A DNA stretch of 64,000 bases from an uncultured Erythrobacter sp. (GCF_958304185.1 NZ_OY284433.1:682001-746000), one strand, 5' to 3'; counted from the first letter of the stretch, positions 45,772 to 56,873 are shown. Notes: generated from the letters alone by a model not told the origin. Translations and numbers: made by a program.

Positions 45772-46686
45772 TTACTGCCCCCCCTCTCCTGCCGCAAGCC
45801 CTGCCGCCTGCGCCTCCGGTTCGAGCACCTCGCGCAGCAGCGGATTGGGGAAGGTCCGCGCGATGGTGACGGCGTAGAATTCCTCGGTGATTTCGGGCAG
45901 CTGGAACAGCTCATAGAGCGTGCCAGCGGCCAATTCATCACGCACCACGATTGGCGGAATCACCGCGACGCCGACATCATTGCGGGCCAGAAGGCGGATC
46001 ATCGCCATGTCGTCCGCCTCGGCGGCGACGCGCGGGACGATGCCCAGCCCTTCGATCATCGCATCGAACCCGGCCCGCAGCGCGGTCTCGGGCGTGGGCA
46101 GGATCAGCGGCGCGGTGGTGAGCAGGCGGGTCAGTCCCTGCGCCGCCATGGCGAGACGCGACCGCGTACCGACAAGGCTGACCGGTTGCTCTGCCAAGCG
46201 CCGCACGAGATAGGGGCTCGCCGCATCGCGAGCGGGCACTTGATTGGTCAGCAACACGTCGATTGTCAGCGCATCGAGCGTGCGCAGCAGGCTCGCCTGC
46301 GTGCCCGACCGCAACACCACTTCGACATCGTCGCGCCCAATCAGTGGTTCGAGAAAGCCCATCTGGAAGTTGCGCGACAAGGTCGCCAGCGCGCCGATCC
46401 TGAGCACCTTGCGTTGCCCGCCCACCGCGCGGAAGGTGGCGGTGAGCTGTTCGGAGGCGCGGAAGATCTGCTCGGCATAATCCAGCGCGATCCGCCCCGC
46501 CTCGGTCAGCACCAGATTGCGCCCTCGCCGCTCGAACAGGTCGTGACCGAGATCGGCTTCGAGCGCTTTGATCTGGGTGGATACCGCGCTTTGCGAGATA
46601 TTGAGCGCCCGCGCCGCCGCAGTCAGCGTGCCTTCGCGCGCGGTGGCGCGGAACAAGCGCAGGTGGTGCAGGTTGAGGGTCGCCAT
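45772..46686 (-). CDS. LysR-type regulator, NhaR-like, divergent from dabBA
   Basis: A 304-residue LysR protein. The DNA-binding domain begins 'LNLHHLRLFRATAREGTL' and has the helix-turn-helix 'AAARALNISQSAVSTQIKAL'. The HHLRLF opening resembles NhaR-type regulators. The effector domain is ordinary, and no redox cysteine pair is present. It is divergent from dabB with 130 bases between that hold two dyads, so it is the likely regulator of the inorganic-carbon genes. The gene for a KAS III-like protein follows by three bases. Confidence 0.88.
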   Translation of the reverse strand: MATLNLHHLRLFRATAREGTLTAAARALNISQSAVSTQIKALEADLGHDLFERRGRNLVLTEAGRIALDYAEQIFRASEQLTATFRAVGGQRKVLRIGALATLSRNFQMGFLEPLIGRDDVEVVLRSGTQASLLRTLDALTIDVLLTNQVPARDAASPYLVRRLAEQPVSLVGTRSRLAMAAQGLTRLLTTAPLILPTPETALRAGFDAMIEGLGIVPRVAAEADDMAMIRLLARNDVGVAVIPPIVVRDELAAGTLYELFQLPEITEEFYAVTIARTFPNPLLREVLEPEAQAAGLAAGEGGQ

Positions 46687-46705
46687 GGTGCTATTCCCGC
46701 TTAAT

Positions 46706-46724
46706 CGTTCGATTGAGATGAACG
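46706..46724. promoter_or_regulatory. LysR-type operator (CGTTC-N9-GAACG)
   Basis: The perfect dyad CGTTC (46706-46710) and GAACG (46720-46724) contains a T-N11-A core as LysR proteins prefer. It is 19 bases before the LysR start and 92 before dabB. Confidence 0.6.
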
Positions 46725-46733
46725 TTTGGCCGC

Positions 46734-46747
46734 AAAATATGTATTTT
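46734..46747. promoter_or_regulatory. AT-rich palindrome AAAATA-TG-TATTTT
   Basis: A perfect 14-base palindrome lies 69 bases upstream of the dabB ATG. It may be a second regulator site or part of the dabB promoter. Its AT content stands out against the surroundings. Confidence 0.4.
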
Positions 46748-46816
46748 CTTTAATTTCGTCCACCCCCTATCCAGCGAAGCGTTCCCGAAGCCCTCTCTTC
46801 TTGCCGGAGCGCTGCC

Positions 46817-48382
46817 ATGCCTGACGCCATCGCCCTCACGCTGTTTGCCCCGCTGGCGCTTGTGCCGGTTATCCTGTTTGCGCTTGCCCGTCCCGGTAAG
46901 CGTCCCGGCAGCCTGCCGCGCTGGTCGGAAGGCGCGGCGCTTACTGCTTTTGCGCTCGCACTCGTGGGCCTTGTCCAGACCGCTCTGCTTTCCTCTCCGG
47001 GTCTTGCGATGCGGGAGGGCCCTTTCGCCCTCGGCCTGCGCAGCGATCTTGTCAGCGCGAGCGTTGCGACGCTGGTCGGCTTCATCGGCTGGATCGTCAT
47101 GCGCTACAGCCGCACCTATCTCGACGGCGAAGCGCGTGAGGGCGCGTTCCATGGGCTGATGCTGACCACGCTCGCGGCGGTGCTGCTGTTTGTGCAAGCG
47201 GGCACGCTGCCCACCATGATCCTCGCCGCAATCGCTGTCGGCCTGACCCTCAAGCGCCTGCTGCTGTTCTACCCCGACCGACCCGAAGCCCAGCGCGCCG
47301 CGACCAAGTTTGGCGCCGTTTGGCACACGGGTGACGTGATGCTGGTGATCGCCGCCAGTCTGCTGTTTGCCCGCTTCGGAACGCTTGACGTGACCGCACT
47401 GCCCGCCGCGGCCGCCGCCGCCGGGCTTGGCCTTGCCGGAACGCTCGGCGTCGCCGCCATCGTCGTCGCCGCTGCCCTCAAAACCGCCGCTTTCCCGCTC
47501 CACGGCTGGCTGACCGAAGTGATGGAGGCTCCCACCCCCGTCTCCGCGCTGCTCCACGCCGGAATTATCAACTCGGGCGGCGTGCTGCTGATCACCGCTG
47601 CGCCGCTGGTACAGGCGAGCACCGGAGCGATGGCCGCCCTCGTCCTGATCGGCGGGCTGACCGCCTTGTTCGGCGCGGCGGTTATGCTGACCCAGAGCGC
47701 GATCAAGACGGCGCTGGCCTGGTCGACCATCTCGCAGATGGGCTTCATGCTGTTGCAATGCGGGCTTGGCCTGTGGACGCTGGCGCTGCTGCACATCATC
47801 GCTCACTCGCTGTACAAAGCGCACGCCTTCCTCTCCTCCGGCGGCGCAGTCGCCGAAGTCGCCAATATCCGCCGCCCCGGCCTGGTCGCCGTGCCGAGCG
47901 TTGCGGCGGTGCTCAAGAGCTTCGCCCTGGCGCTCGCTATCTTCGCCGCGATTGCCGGAGCCTTCACCGCTGCCTTTGGTCCCAAGTCCCCGCAAGCGCT
48001 GGCGCTGGGGGCCATCTTGATCTTCGGGGTGGCTTACCTCGTCGCTCAGGGCCTCGCCGACCGTGCGCCGGTCGCCCTGACCAAGCGCACCGCTGGCGCC
48101 GCGCTGGCCGCCGCAATCGGCTACTTCAGCTTCCAGACCCTTGCCCAAGCCATCTGGGGCCCGATCCTGCCGCCTGCGCCAATGCCGACCGAACTCGAAT
48201 GGGCGATGCTGGTGATCGCGGTGGCAAGCTTCGGCCTGGTCGCCTTTGCCCAGGCTCTGTTCCCGCTGTGGGCGCACCACCCTGCCACCGCCGGGCTGCG
48301 CGTCCACCTTGCCAACGGCCTCTACCTCAACGCCCTGCTGGACCGCGCAATCGGCGGCTTCCGCACCACAACGACCCGCTGA
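46817..48382 (+). CDS. dabB: Inorganic carbon uptake membrane subunit DabB (NuoL-like)
   Basis: A 521-residue membrane protein of the proton-conducting NuoL/MrpA family with about 13-14 helices. Conserved features are 'GAVWHTGDVMLVIAASL', the Lys-containing 'AAALKTAAFPLHGWLTEVME', 'PTPVSALLHAGIINSGGVLL', 'AWSTISQMGFMLLQCGL' and 'HSLYKAHAFLSSG'. Such proteins next to a DUF2309 gene are DabB, the cation channel that drives CO2 hydration by DabA. Other complex I or Mrp genes are absent nearby, which excludes those complexes. dabA begins 25 bases after its stop. Confidence 0.92.
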   Translation: MPDAIALTLFAPLALVPVILFALARPGKRPGSLPRWSEGAALTAFALALVGLVQTALLSSPGLAMREGPFALGLRSDLVSASVATLVGFIGWIVMRYSRTYLDGEAREGAFHGLMLTTLAAVLLFVQAGTLPTMILAAIAVGLTLKRLLLFYPDRPEAQRAATKFGAVWHTGDVMLVIAASLLFARFGTLDVTALPAAAAAAGLGLAGTLGVAAIVVAAALKTAAFPLHGWLTEVMEAPTPVSALLHAGIINSGGVLLITAAPLVQASTGAMAALVLIGGLTALFGAAVMLTQSAIKTALAWSTISQMGFMLLQCGLGLWTLALLHIIAHSLYKAHAFLSSGGAVAEVANIRRPGLVAVPSVAAVLKSFALALAIFAAIAGAFTAAFGPKSPQALALGAILIFGVAYLVAQGLADRAPVALTKRTAGAALAAAIGYFSFQTLAQAIWGPILPPAPMPTELEWAMLVIAVASFGLVAFAQALFPLWAHHPATAGLRVHLANGLYLNALLDRAIGGFRTTTTR

Positions 48383-48407
48383 CGAACGCACCAACGGAGA
48401 CAATGCC

Positions 48408-50801
48408 ATGCTGATGAACCACGCTGACATCGCCCCGGCCCGCTTTTCCGCGGTGCTCGAAGCCGCTGAGGCCGCCGGCCGCGCCATTCCGCCCGCCTTC
48501 CCGCTGGATGCGACCGTTGCGGTGAACCCCTTCCTCGGGCAGACCGGAGAAGACCTTGCCAGCACCGCCGCGCGCCTTGCCCGCGTCGCCGGGGTGCGCG
48601 TCACCCGCACCGGCGCCGAATATGCCGCCACCGTCAAGAATGGCCGGATCAGCGCCGATGACCTCGCCGAAGCGCTCACCGCTTCGCCCTCGCCTTTGAA
48701 GCCTGCGACTGTCACCGCCCTGCGCGAAGTGGCCGAGACGATGGGTGATGGCCCATCCCCCCGCGCTTTGCCGACCGTGGCCGATCTCGCTGCCGAGGCA
48801 ACCGGCATTGATTGGCCCGCGCTGATCGACAAGTGCATCGGCCTTTGGGCCGCAGGCCACTTCGACCGCGGCCAAGCCCTGTGGTCGCCTGCCCCTGGGG
48901 CCGAGGCCTTCACCGCTTGGCGCGGCTGGGCGCTGCATGACCTCACGCCGGAAATCGCCGGGCTCGAAGGCTTCTGCGCCCATGTCGCCTGTGCGCCGGA
49001 CACAACCGAGCGCGCGATCCTCTCCGCCGCCGAAACTCTCGGCCTGTCTGACGCCGCAGCGCCCACCGCGTTCCACCGCCTCGCCATGAGCCTTGGCGGC
49101 TGGGCGCAGCACGCGCGCTGGCTGCTGTGGCAGGCGGAGCTCATCGGCGATACCGACCGCACGCTGATGGACCTGCTCGCGATCCGCTTGATCTGGGACG
49201 AAGCGCTGCTGCTGCGCACGCCCCAGATCGCCGACCGCTGGGCTGCGAGCGTCGCGGCTCACGCGGTGCCAATCACTCCGACCGCCGAGGAGGTGGCGCT
49301 GGCGATCCTGCAAGACGCCGCCGATCGCGGCCACCAGCGCCGCCTCGCCGCCGCGCTCGACGGCGCGCTCAACGGCACTGGCCCGCAAAGCGAGCGGCCC
49401 TTCCTCCAAGCGGCCTTCTGCATCGACGTGCGCTCCGAAGTGTTCCGTCGCGCGCTCGAAGCTGTCGACCATTCCATTGCAACCATCGGTTTTGCAGGCT
49501 TTTTCGGCCTACCGCTGGCGCATCACGCGCATGGTTCGGACATTCTCGAAGCGCGCCTGCCGGTGCTCCTCAACCCCGCGGTCAACACCACCTGCGCGGG
49601 CGATCCGGCCAAGGATCAGGCCGCCCGCATTAACGCCCGCAGCCAGCGCGCCTGGGGCCGGTTCCGGCAGGCGGCGGTGTCCTCCTTCGCCTTTGTCGAG
49701 GCGATGGGGCCGGTTTATGCGGTGAAGCTGGTGAAGTCGGCGCTCGGCCTCGGCAGCGCGGCGAAAGCGGAGCCTGCCCCCGAAGTGATCGGCGGCATGA
49801 GCGCCGCAGCCAAGGCCGATACTGGCGCGGCGGTGCTCAAGGCAATGAGCCTGACGCGAGGCCACGGCGCAATCGTGCTGCTGCTCGGCCACGGCGGCAA
49901 CACCACCAATAACCCGCATGAAAGCGCCTACCACTGCGGAGCTTGCGGCGGGTACACTGGCGAAGTCTCCGCGCGGCTTCTCGCAATCCTGCTGAACGAT
50001 CCTGAAACCCGCGCCGGATTGGCCGAACGGGGCGTGGATGTTCCGGCGGACACCCTGTTCGTGGCCGGACTGCACGACACCACCACCGACGACATCACGA
50101 TCTACGAAGATGGCCTCCCCGCCACCCGCAGCGGCGATCTTGCCACGGTGCGCAAGTGGCTGGAACAGGCCGCCAAGCTCGCCCGCGCCGAGCGTGCGGT
50201 GCGGCTACCCGGTGCGCGCTGGAACACCATCGCCGCCCGCGCCCAGAATTGGGCCGAAATCCGCCCGGAATGGGGCCTTGCCGGATGCGCCGCCTTCATC
50301 GCCGCACCGCGCAGCGCCACCGCAGGCCGGAACCTTGGCGGACGCGCGTTTCTGCACTCCTATGACTGGCAGGCGGACGCAGGCTTCGGCACGCTGGAAC
50401 TGATCATCACCGCCCCGGTCGTGGTGGCGAGCTGGATCAGCCTCCAGTATTACGGCTCCAGCGTCGCACCGGAAATGTTCGGTGGCGGCAACAAGCTGAT
50501 CCACAACGTGGTCGGCGGGATCGGCGTGATCGAAGGCAATGGCGGCCGCTTGCGCGCCGGCCTGCCGTGGCAAGCGGTGCATGACGGCGAGCGCCTTGCG
50601 CATGAACCCCTGCGCCTCTCGGTCATGGTCGAGGCCCCGCGCGAGGAAATGCTCAAGATCCTCGAAAAGCACGCGAGCGTCCGGGCGTTGTTCGATAATG
50701 GCTGGCTGCACCTCTTTGCGCTGAAAGACGGCAAGATCGATGCGCGCTATCTGCCGGGCCTCAAGTGGGCCGATCAACAACCGGAAATGCTCGCCGCCTG
50801 A
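48408..50801 (+). CDS. dabA: Inorganic carbon uptake subunit DabA (DUF2309)
   Basis: A 797-residue DUF2309 protein with a beta-carbonic-anhydrase-like zinc site. Predicted ligands are Cys338 and Asp340 in 'AAFCIDVRSEVFRRALE', His495 in 'LLLGHGGNTTNNPHES' and Cys510 in 'YHCGACGG'. The His-Cys spacing of 15 equals that of Halothiobacillus DabA2 (His524, Cys539). 'FPLDATVAVNPFLG' near the N-terminus is also a family mark. With DabB it couples ion flow to one-way hydration of CO2, building up bicarbonate. ATG at 48408 is used. No RuBisCO or carboxysome gene is in the window, so it probably supplies bicarbonate for anaplerotic and lipid synthesis. Confidence 0.93.
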   Translation: MLMNHADIAPARFSAVLEAAEAAGRAIPPAFPLDATVAVNPFLGQTGEDLASTAARLARVAGVRVTRTGAEYAATVKNGRISADDLAEALTASPSPLKPATVTALREVAETMGDGPSPRALPTVADLAAEATGIDWPALIDKCIGLWAAGHFDRGQALWSPAPGAEAFTAWRGWALHDLTPEIAGLEGFCAHVACAPDTTERAILSAAETLGLSDAAAPTAFHRLAMSLGGWAQHARWLLWQAELIGDTDRTLMDLLAIRLIWDEALLLRTPQIADRWAASVAAHAVPITPTAEEVALAILQDAADRGHQRRLAAALDGALNGTGPQSERPFLQAAFCIDVRSEVFRRALEAVDHSIATIGFAGFFGLPLAHHAHGSDILEARLPVLLNPAVNTTCAGDPAKDQAARINARSQRAWGRFRQAAVSSFAFVEAMGPVYAVKLVKSALGLGSAAKAEPAPEVIGGMSAAAKADTGAAVLKAMSLTRGHGAIVLLLGHGGNTTNNPHESAYHCGACGGYTGEVSARLLAILLNDPETRAGLAERGVDVPADTLFVAGLHDTTTDDITIYEDGLPATRSGDLATVRKWLEQAAKLARAERAVRLPGARWNTIAARAQNWAEIRPEWGLAGCAAFIAAPRSATAGRNLGGRAFLHSYDWQADAGFGTLELIITAPVVVASWISLQYYGSSVAPEMFGGGNKLIHNVVGGIGVIEGNGGRLRAGLPWQAVHDGERLAHEPLRLSVMVEAPREEMLKILEKHASVRALFDNGWLHLFALKDGKIDARYLPGLKWADQQPEMLAA

Positions 50802-50934
50802 GCGCAGGCGAACGAACTGGCGTCGCCCGCTCAGCAGTCGCAACCCGTCGAGCCATCGGCAGGGCGAACGTGCGACGAATTTTTTGCCGACGGGGATGAA
50901 CCAAACGTGTTTGGTCAGGAACAAGCGGAGGAAG

Positions 50935-51020
50935 TGGTGGACAGGGCTGGATTCGAACCAGCGTACGCTTGCGCGGGCAGATTTACAGTCTGCTGCCTTT
51001 AACCACTCGGCCACCTGTCC
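50935..51020 (-). tRNA. tRNA-Tyr (GTA)
   Basis: A class II tRNA of 86 bases on the minus strand. The acceptor arms are GGACAGG and CCTGTCC, and the anticodon arm is GCAGA-CTGTAAA-TCTGC with anticodon GTA. It has a long variable arm (CCGCGCAAGCG region), a T arm with GTTCGAATC, discriminator A and an encoded CCA at 50935-50937. Confidence 0.95.
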
Positions 51021-51191
51021 ACACAGTCCCCTGCCATGAGGGGGGCGATCCTGAGCGCGTCACGCTCTGAAATTGCGCGAGTCCGTTGCCGGGCCCGCCG
51101 CCGAGAGGCGCCCCTTTGGCGAAGCACTGCTTGCCTGTCAATGCCCCTGCTGGCAGGGGGTGCCTTTGAAAAGCCTCAGGCGGGAAACAAC

Positions 51192-51983
51192 ATGATCAAA
51201 GGTGAAAAGAAGCGCGCCCTGCGGGGCCGCGCGGGGCGCATGAAGGGCGGGCGCGGCTCGGGTCGTGGCAGCGCGGGGCAGGTGCGTCTATGGGGCCGCC
51301 ATGCGGTCGAAGCCGCGCTCAAGAACCCTGATCGCCAGCACCGCAAGCTGTGGGCCACACCGGAGGGGCTGGAAAGCCTCGACGGCGAATTGCCCGCAGG
51401 TTTCCCGGTCGAACATGCCCAAGCGGCCGATCTCGCCCGCCTGGTCGCCAAGGACGCGCCGCACCAGGGGCTGGTGCTGGAATGCGCCGCGCTGGAGGAC
51501 GTGTTCCTTGACGAGGTGGCAGATGGCGAAGCGGCGCGGCCCATCGTGGTGCTCGATCAGGTGACCGATCCGCACAATGTCGGCGCGATCCTGCGCTCGG
51601 CGGCGGCCTTCGGGGCGGCAGCGATCGTGACGCAGGACCGCCATGCTCCTTCAGAAGGCGGCGTGCTGGCCAAGGCCGCCTCAGGCGCGCTTGAGACCGT
51701 GCCGTGGGTCCGCGTGGTGAACCTCGCCCGCGCCTTAGAGGAGCTGGCTGAGGCAGGGTATTGGCGCATCGGGCTGGCGGGGGAAGCCGAGGCGGTGCTC
51801 GCCGATGTCATGCCCACCGGGCCGCTGGCGATCGTGCTCGGAGCAGAAGGCGAAGGCCTGCGCCAGAACATCGCCGCTCATTGCGACGTGCTGGCGAAGC
51901 TGCCGATCACCTCGGCCATTGAGAGCCTCAATGTCTCGAACGCTGCGGCGATTGCGCTTTATGCGGTGGCAACGCGCAGCTAG
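51192..51983 (+). CDS. rlmB: 23S rRNA 2'-O-ribose methyltransferase, TrmH/RlmB family
   Basis: A 263-residue SpoU-family knotted methyltransferase. An Arg/Gly-rich N-terminus and a substrate-binding domain ('VRLWGRHAVEAALKNP') precede motif 1 'DQVTDPHNVGAILRSAAAFG', motif 2 'LAIVLGAEGEGL' and motif 3 'ITSAIESLNVSNAAAIALY'. It most likely methylates G2251 of 23S rRNA, though other TrmH-type targets are possible. ATG at 51192 is chosen; the frame extends upstream to the tRNA-Tyr flank without homology. Confidence 0.9.
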   Translation: MIKGEKKRALRGRAGRMKGGRGSGRGSAGQVRLWGRHAVEAALKNPDRQHRKLWATPEGLESLDGELPAGFPVEHAQAADLARLVAKDAPHQGLVLECAALEDVFLDEVADGEAARPIVVLDQVTDPHNVGAILRSAAAFGAAAIVTQDRHAPSEGGVLAKAASGALETVPWVRVVNLARALEELAEAGYWRIGLAGEAEAVLADVMPTGPLAIVLGAEGEGLRQNIAAHCDVLAKLPITSAIESLNVSNAAAIALYAVATRS

Positions 51984-52008
51984 AAGCAGGGTCAGGGAGG
52001 GAATTGCC

Positions 52009-52896
52009 ATGACCATGTTTTCGACCATCCGCCTGCGCGCCGCTGCGGTGCTGGCGAGCTTCGCGCTCGCGCTGTCGGGCTGTTTCCTGTCGCCGGGCAA
52101 GTTCACGTCTGAACTTGTGTTCACCGGGCCGGACAGCTTCACGTTCAGCTACGAAGGGGAAATCTTCTTCCTCGGCCTGAGCAAGCTGGCACAGATGGAC
52201 GCCGCGCAGGCGGAGTTCACGCCGCCCGAGTGCTACAACCAAGAGACATACGAAAGTCAGGAATGCAGCGCAGAGGAACTCGCCGATGCGCGCGCCAACT
52301 GGGAGTCAGGCGCAGCTGACCGCGCGGCAGAGGCCAAGAAAAAAGCTGAACAGATGGCAGCCATGATGGGCGGGATCGACCCGTCTGACCCCAAGGCCGC
52401 CGAAGAGCTCGTCAAGCGGCTCAAGCGCCAGAAGGGCTGGGAACGTGTAGTGCACAAGGGTGACGGAGTGTTCGATGTCAGCTACCGTGTGACCGGCACC
52501 ATGGGCCATGATTTCATGTTCCCCCTGATCGAAGGCTTTCCGGCCACCAATCCTTTCGTGCAGACCTTCGTCCGTCAGGGCGGGCAAGTGCGGATCAATG
52601 CACCGGGCTTCGCCACCCAGAACCCGGAGCAGGCCGGTATGGGCGCGATGATGGGTATCGGTTCACTGGCGGGATTGGCGGCAATGCGTGCTGAATTGGA
52701 CGGACAGGGCGACGCAATGCCGGGCATTCCGGTGATCGACGGCACCTTCACGGTCCGCACCACGCGCGGTATGCGCGTGCTCGCCAATAACACCGATGAA
52801 GGGCCCGAACCCAACAACACGGGTGAAGCGCTGACCTGGCGCATCACCACCCGCACTGCGCAGGCACCCACCGCACTGATCGCTCTTATACCGTGA
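52009..52896 (+). CDS. Predicted outer-membrane or periplasmic lipoprotein, unknown function
   Basis: A 295-residue protein with a lipoprotein signal peptide: 'LASFALALSGC' places the lipid-modified Cys at residue 25. After it come beta-rich segments ('KFTSELVFTGPDSFTFSYEG'), a charged helical region with 'AEAKKKAEQMAAMMGG' (residues 100-150), and a C-terminal region with 'GTFTVRTTRGMRVLANNTDE'. No family is recognised. GGGAGGG lies before the ATG. It follows rlmB by 25 bases and may be co-transcribed. A terminator follows. Confidence 0.75.
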   Translation: MTMFSTIRLRAAAVLASFALALSGCFLSPGKFTSELVFTGPDSFTFSYEGEIFFLGLSKLAQMDAAQAEFTPPECYNQETYESQECSAEELADARANWESGAADRAAEAKKKAEQMAAMMGGIDPSDPKAAEELVKRLKRQKGWERVVHKGDGVFDVSYRVTGTMGHDFMFPLIEGFPATNPFVQTFVRQGGQVRINAPGFATQNPEQAGMGAMMGIGSLAGLAAMRAELDGQGDAMPGIPVIDGTFTVRTTRGMRVLANNTDEGPEPNNTGEALTWRITTRTAQAPTALIALIP

Positions 52897-52905
52897 GAAC
52901 AAAGT

Positions 52906-52940
52906 AAACCCCGCCAGCCTGGGTGGCTGTCGGGGTTTCT
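52906..52940. terminator. Rho-independent terminator
   Basis: AAACCCCG and CGGGGTTT arms with an inner CCAGCC/GGCTG stem, then a short T run on the plus side. It ends the lipoprotein gene and, with its A run, could serve the hup gene from the other side. Confidence 0.8.
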
Positions 52941-52981
52941 CGCCAGCTTCGGCCGGCCCTGCTAATAACAATCGGTACCGG

Positions 52982-53254
52982 TCAGTTGACTGCGTCCTTC
53001 AGCCCCTTGCCCGCCTTGAACTTAGGCTGATTGGAGGCCTTGATCTTCATCGGCTCACCGGTGCGCGGGTTGCGCCCGGTGGACGCCTTACGCTTGGCGA
53101 CCGAGAAGGTGCCGAAGCCCACCAACCGCACTTCGTCCCCGCTCGAAAGCGCCTTGGTAATTGCGTCGAACACGCTTTCGACGGCGTTCGAGGCATCGCT
53201 CTTGGACAGACCGCTCGCGTTGGCAACTTCGCCGATCAGGTCGTTCTTGTTCAT
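52982..53254 (-). CDS. hup: DNA-binding protein HU
   Basis: A 90-residue HU-family nucleoid protein starting MNKNDLIGEVANASGLSKSD. The core 'VRLVGFGTFSVAKRKASTGR' and the DNA-binding arm 'NPRTGEPMKIKASNQPKFKA' are complete. ATG at 53254 has GGGG just upstream; the frame extension to 53353 is not coding-like. It is monocistronic, downstream of lon on the same strand. Confidence 0.96.
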   Translation of the reverse strand: MNKNDLIGEVANASGLSKSDASNAVESVFDAITKALSSGDEVRLVGFGTFSVAKRKASTGRNPRTGEPMKIKASNQPKFKAGKGLKDAVN

Positions 53255-53397
53255 ATGGGAACCCCCTAGCTGCTGGATATCGATTATCGGTGTGAATCGC
53301 ACACATAAGAAACGGCGAGACTGAGACGTTTTTTGATAGGCTGTCAAAGGCAAATAGCCCGATCACCGCCACCAGGCGAAAAGCCAAAGCAGTTTAT

Positions 53398-53419
53398 GCG
53401 CCCAACATAGGTTGGGCGC
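53398..53419. terminator. Perfect hairpin between lon and hup
   Basis: GCGCCCAAC and GTTGGGCGC, 9-bp perfect arms with an ATAG loop. It lies 78 bases past the lon stop and about 145 bases upstream of the hup start. No long T run follows, so it is a weak terminator or a structure in the hup leader region. Confidence 0.6.
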
Positions 53420-53496
53420 TCGGGGGCCTGATGAATACGGTCTCAGGAATCTTGCAGACCTGCCGCGAAGCACGGCAGCGTGCAAATCCACTGGAC

Positions 53497-55905
<2,409 letters not shown>

Positions 55906-56063
55906 TTGTCTATTTCCGCGGCGGCCGTTTGGACCTGCCTTCTGGGCGAATATGGGTAGCGGTCAGGCGGGCCGCAATCCCTTTTGCGCAAGAGCTGTGG
56001 AACATGAAGCATGGCGTTAACCGCCTACCGCTATCCTATGCGCGGGAGCGAAAGAGGCAGGCG

Positions 56064-56510
56064 ATGAAACCGATTGCTTGGATTGCCGCTGGCCTGGCCT
56101 TGTCATGGCTGGCCAAGCTGGTTGAGGGCATGGGCGATCTGTCAGCCCAGGCATCCGAACGCCTGCCGCTGTATATCCCTGCGCTGCTCGTTTTGGCGGC
56201 GGGACAATATTGCATCTACCGCGGTTTTCGCAGCGGGATTGCTGCGGTGTGGTTGGGAGTATTCGACCGGCGGCAGGGCAAAGCCCCGCCTAACGCGAGG
56301 CCCGCACAGCGTTCTGAAGAGGTCGACAGAGACAGCGATTTTGATGCTGACGCCGTATTCGCGCGTTATCTCGAAAGTCGGCAGGCCGTCGAACCGGCCG
56401 AGGATACCCAGCCGCTGCCAGCCCGCCCGCCTGCCGTACCATCATCTGCTATACGACCAGCCAAGTGTCAGGCGCCGGCGCGGCCCGGCTTTGGTCGTCG
56501 GGTTGTTTAG
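56064..56510 (+). CDS. Hypothetical membrane protein
   Basis: A 148-residue protein with two N-terminal membrane helices ('IAWIAAGLALSWLAKLV' and 'LYIPALLVLAAGQYCIY'). A soluble tail rich in Arg, Pro, Glu and Asp follows and is likely disordered. AGAGGCAG lies before the ATG at 56064; the frame extends upstream, but without coding character. No family is recognised. The stop is two bases from the end of the convergent DUF1905 gene. Confidence 0.6.
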   Translation: MKPIAWIAAGLALSWLAKLVEGMGDLSAQASERLPLYIPALLVLAAGQYCIYRGFRSGIAAVWLGVFDRRQGKAPPNARPAQRSEEVDRDSDFDADAVFARYLESRQAVEPAEDTQPLPARPPAVPSSAIRPAKCQAPARPGFGRRVV

Positions 56511-56512
56511 GA

Positions 56513-56824
56513 TCAGCGCTGGCGGATTGCGATGGTGGCTGTGACCCGGTCGCCAAGGCCCACCCCTTCGGCGCGCTGCACTGCGACCTTCACGGGCAGA
56601 AAATAAGTTGCACCGCGCGGAAACAACGAGGTGGTGAAGTCGGTATCGCCGATCCGCGCGGTCGCGGGGAGACAACCCCAGCCATAGCTCGCCTCGCGCG
56701 CGGCATAGCGCAGTTCGGCAACGTGCTCGTCTGGCACCGGCACGAACAGGAACGGCGCCGGGCCGCGCCATTCGACGATGGCGCCGGTAAAGGTGATCCG
56801 GGCGACGGTGTCGTCCCCAATCAT
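56513..56824 (-). CDS. DUF1905 domain-containing protein
   Basis: A 103-residue single-domain beta-barrel-like protein. It has the DUF1905 pattern: 'ITFTGAIVEWRGPAPFLFVP' at the start, 'PATARIGDTDFTTSLFPRG' in the middle, and 'YFLPVKVAVQRAEGVGLGD' near the end. The biochemical role is unknown. It lies downstream of dnaX-ybaB on the same strand, in the place where recR usually sits. Confidence 0.87.
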   Translation of the reverse strand: MIGDDTVARITFTGAIVEWRGPAPFLFVPVPDEHVAELRYAAREASYGWGCLPATARIGDTDFTTSLFPRGATYFLPVKVAVQRAEGVGLGDRVTATIAIRQR

Positions 56825-56873
56825 GCAGCCTCACGATCCGGGACTTCATCGCGAAGTCGCGTCGGAACACCCC

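Noticed and set aside
46691-49219. An 842-codon open frame on the minus strand
   Set aside because: It is antisense to dabB and dabA, both of which have clear family motifs. The product is Ser/Arg/Gly-rich with no domain.
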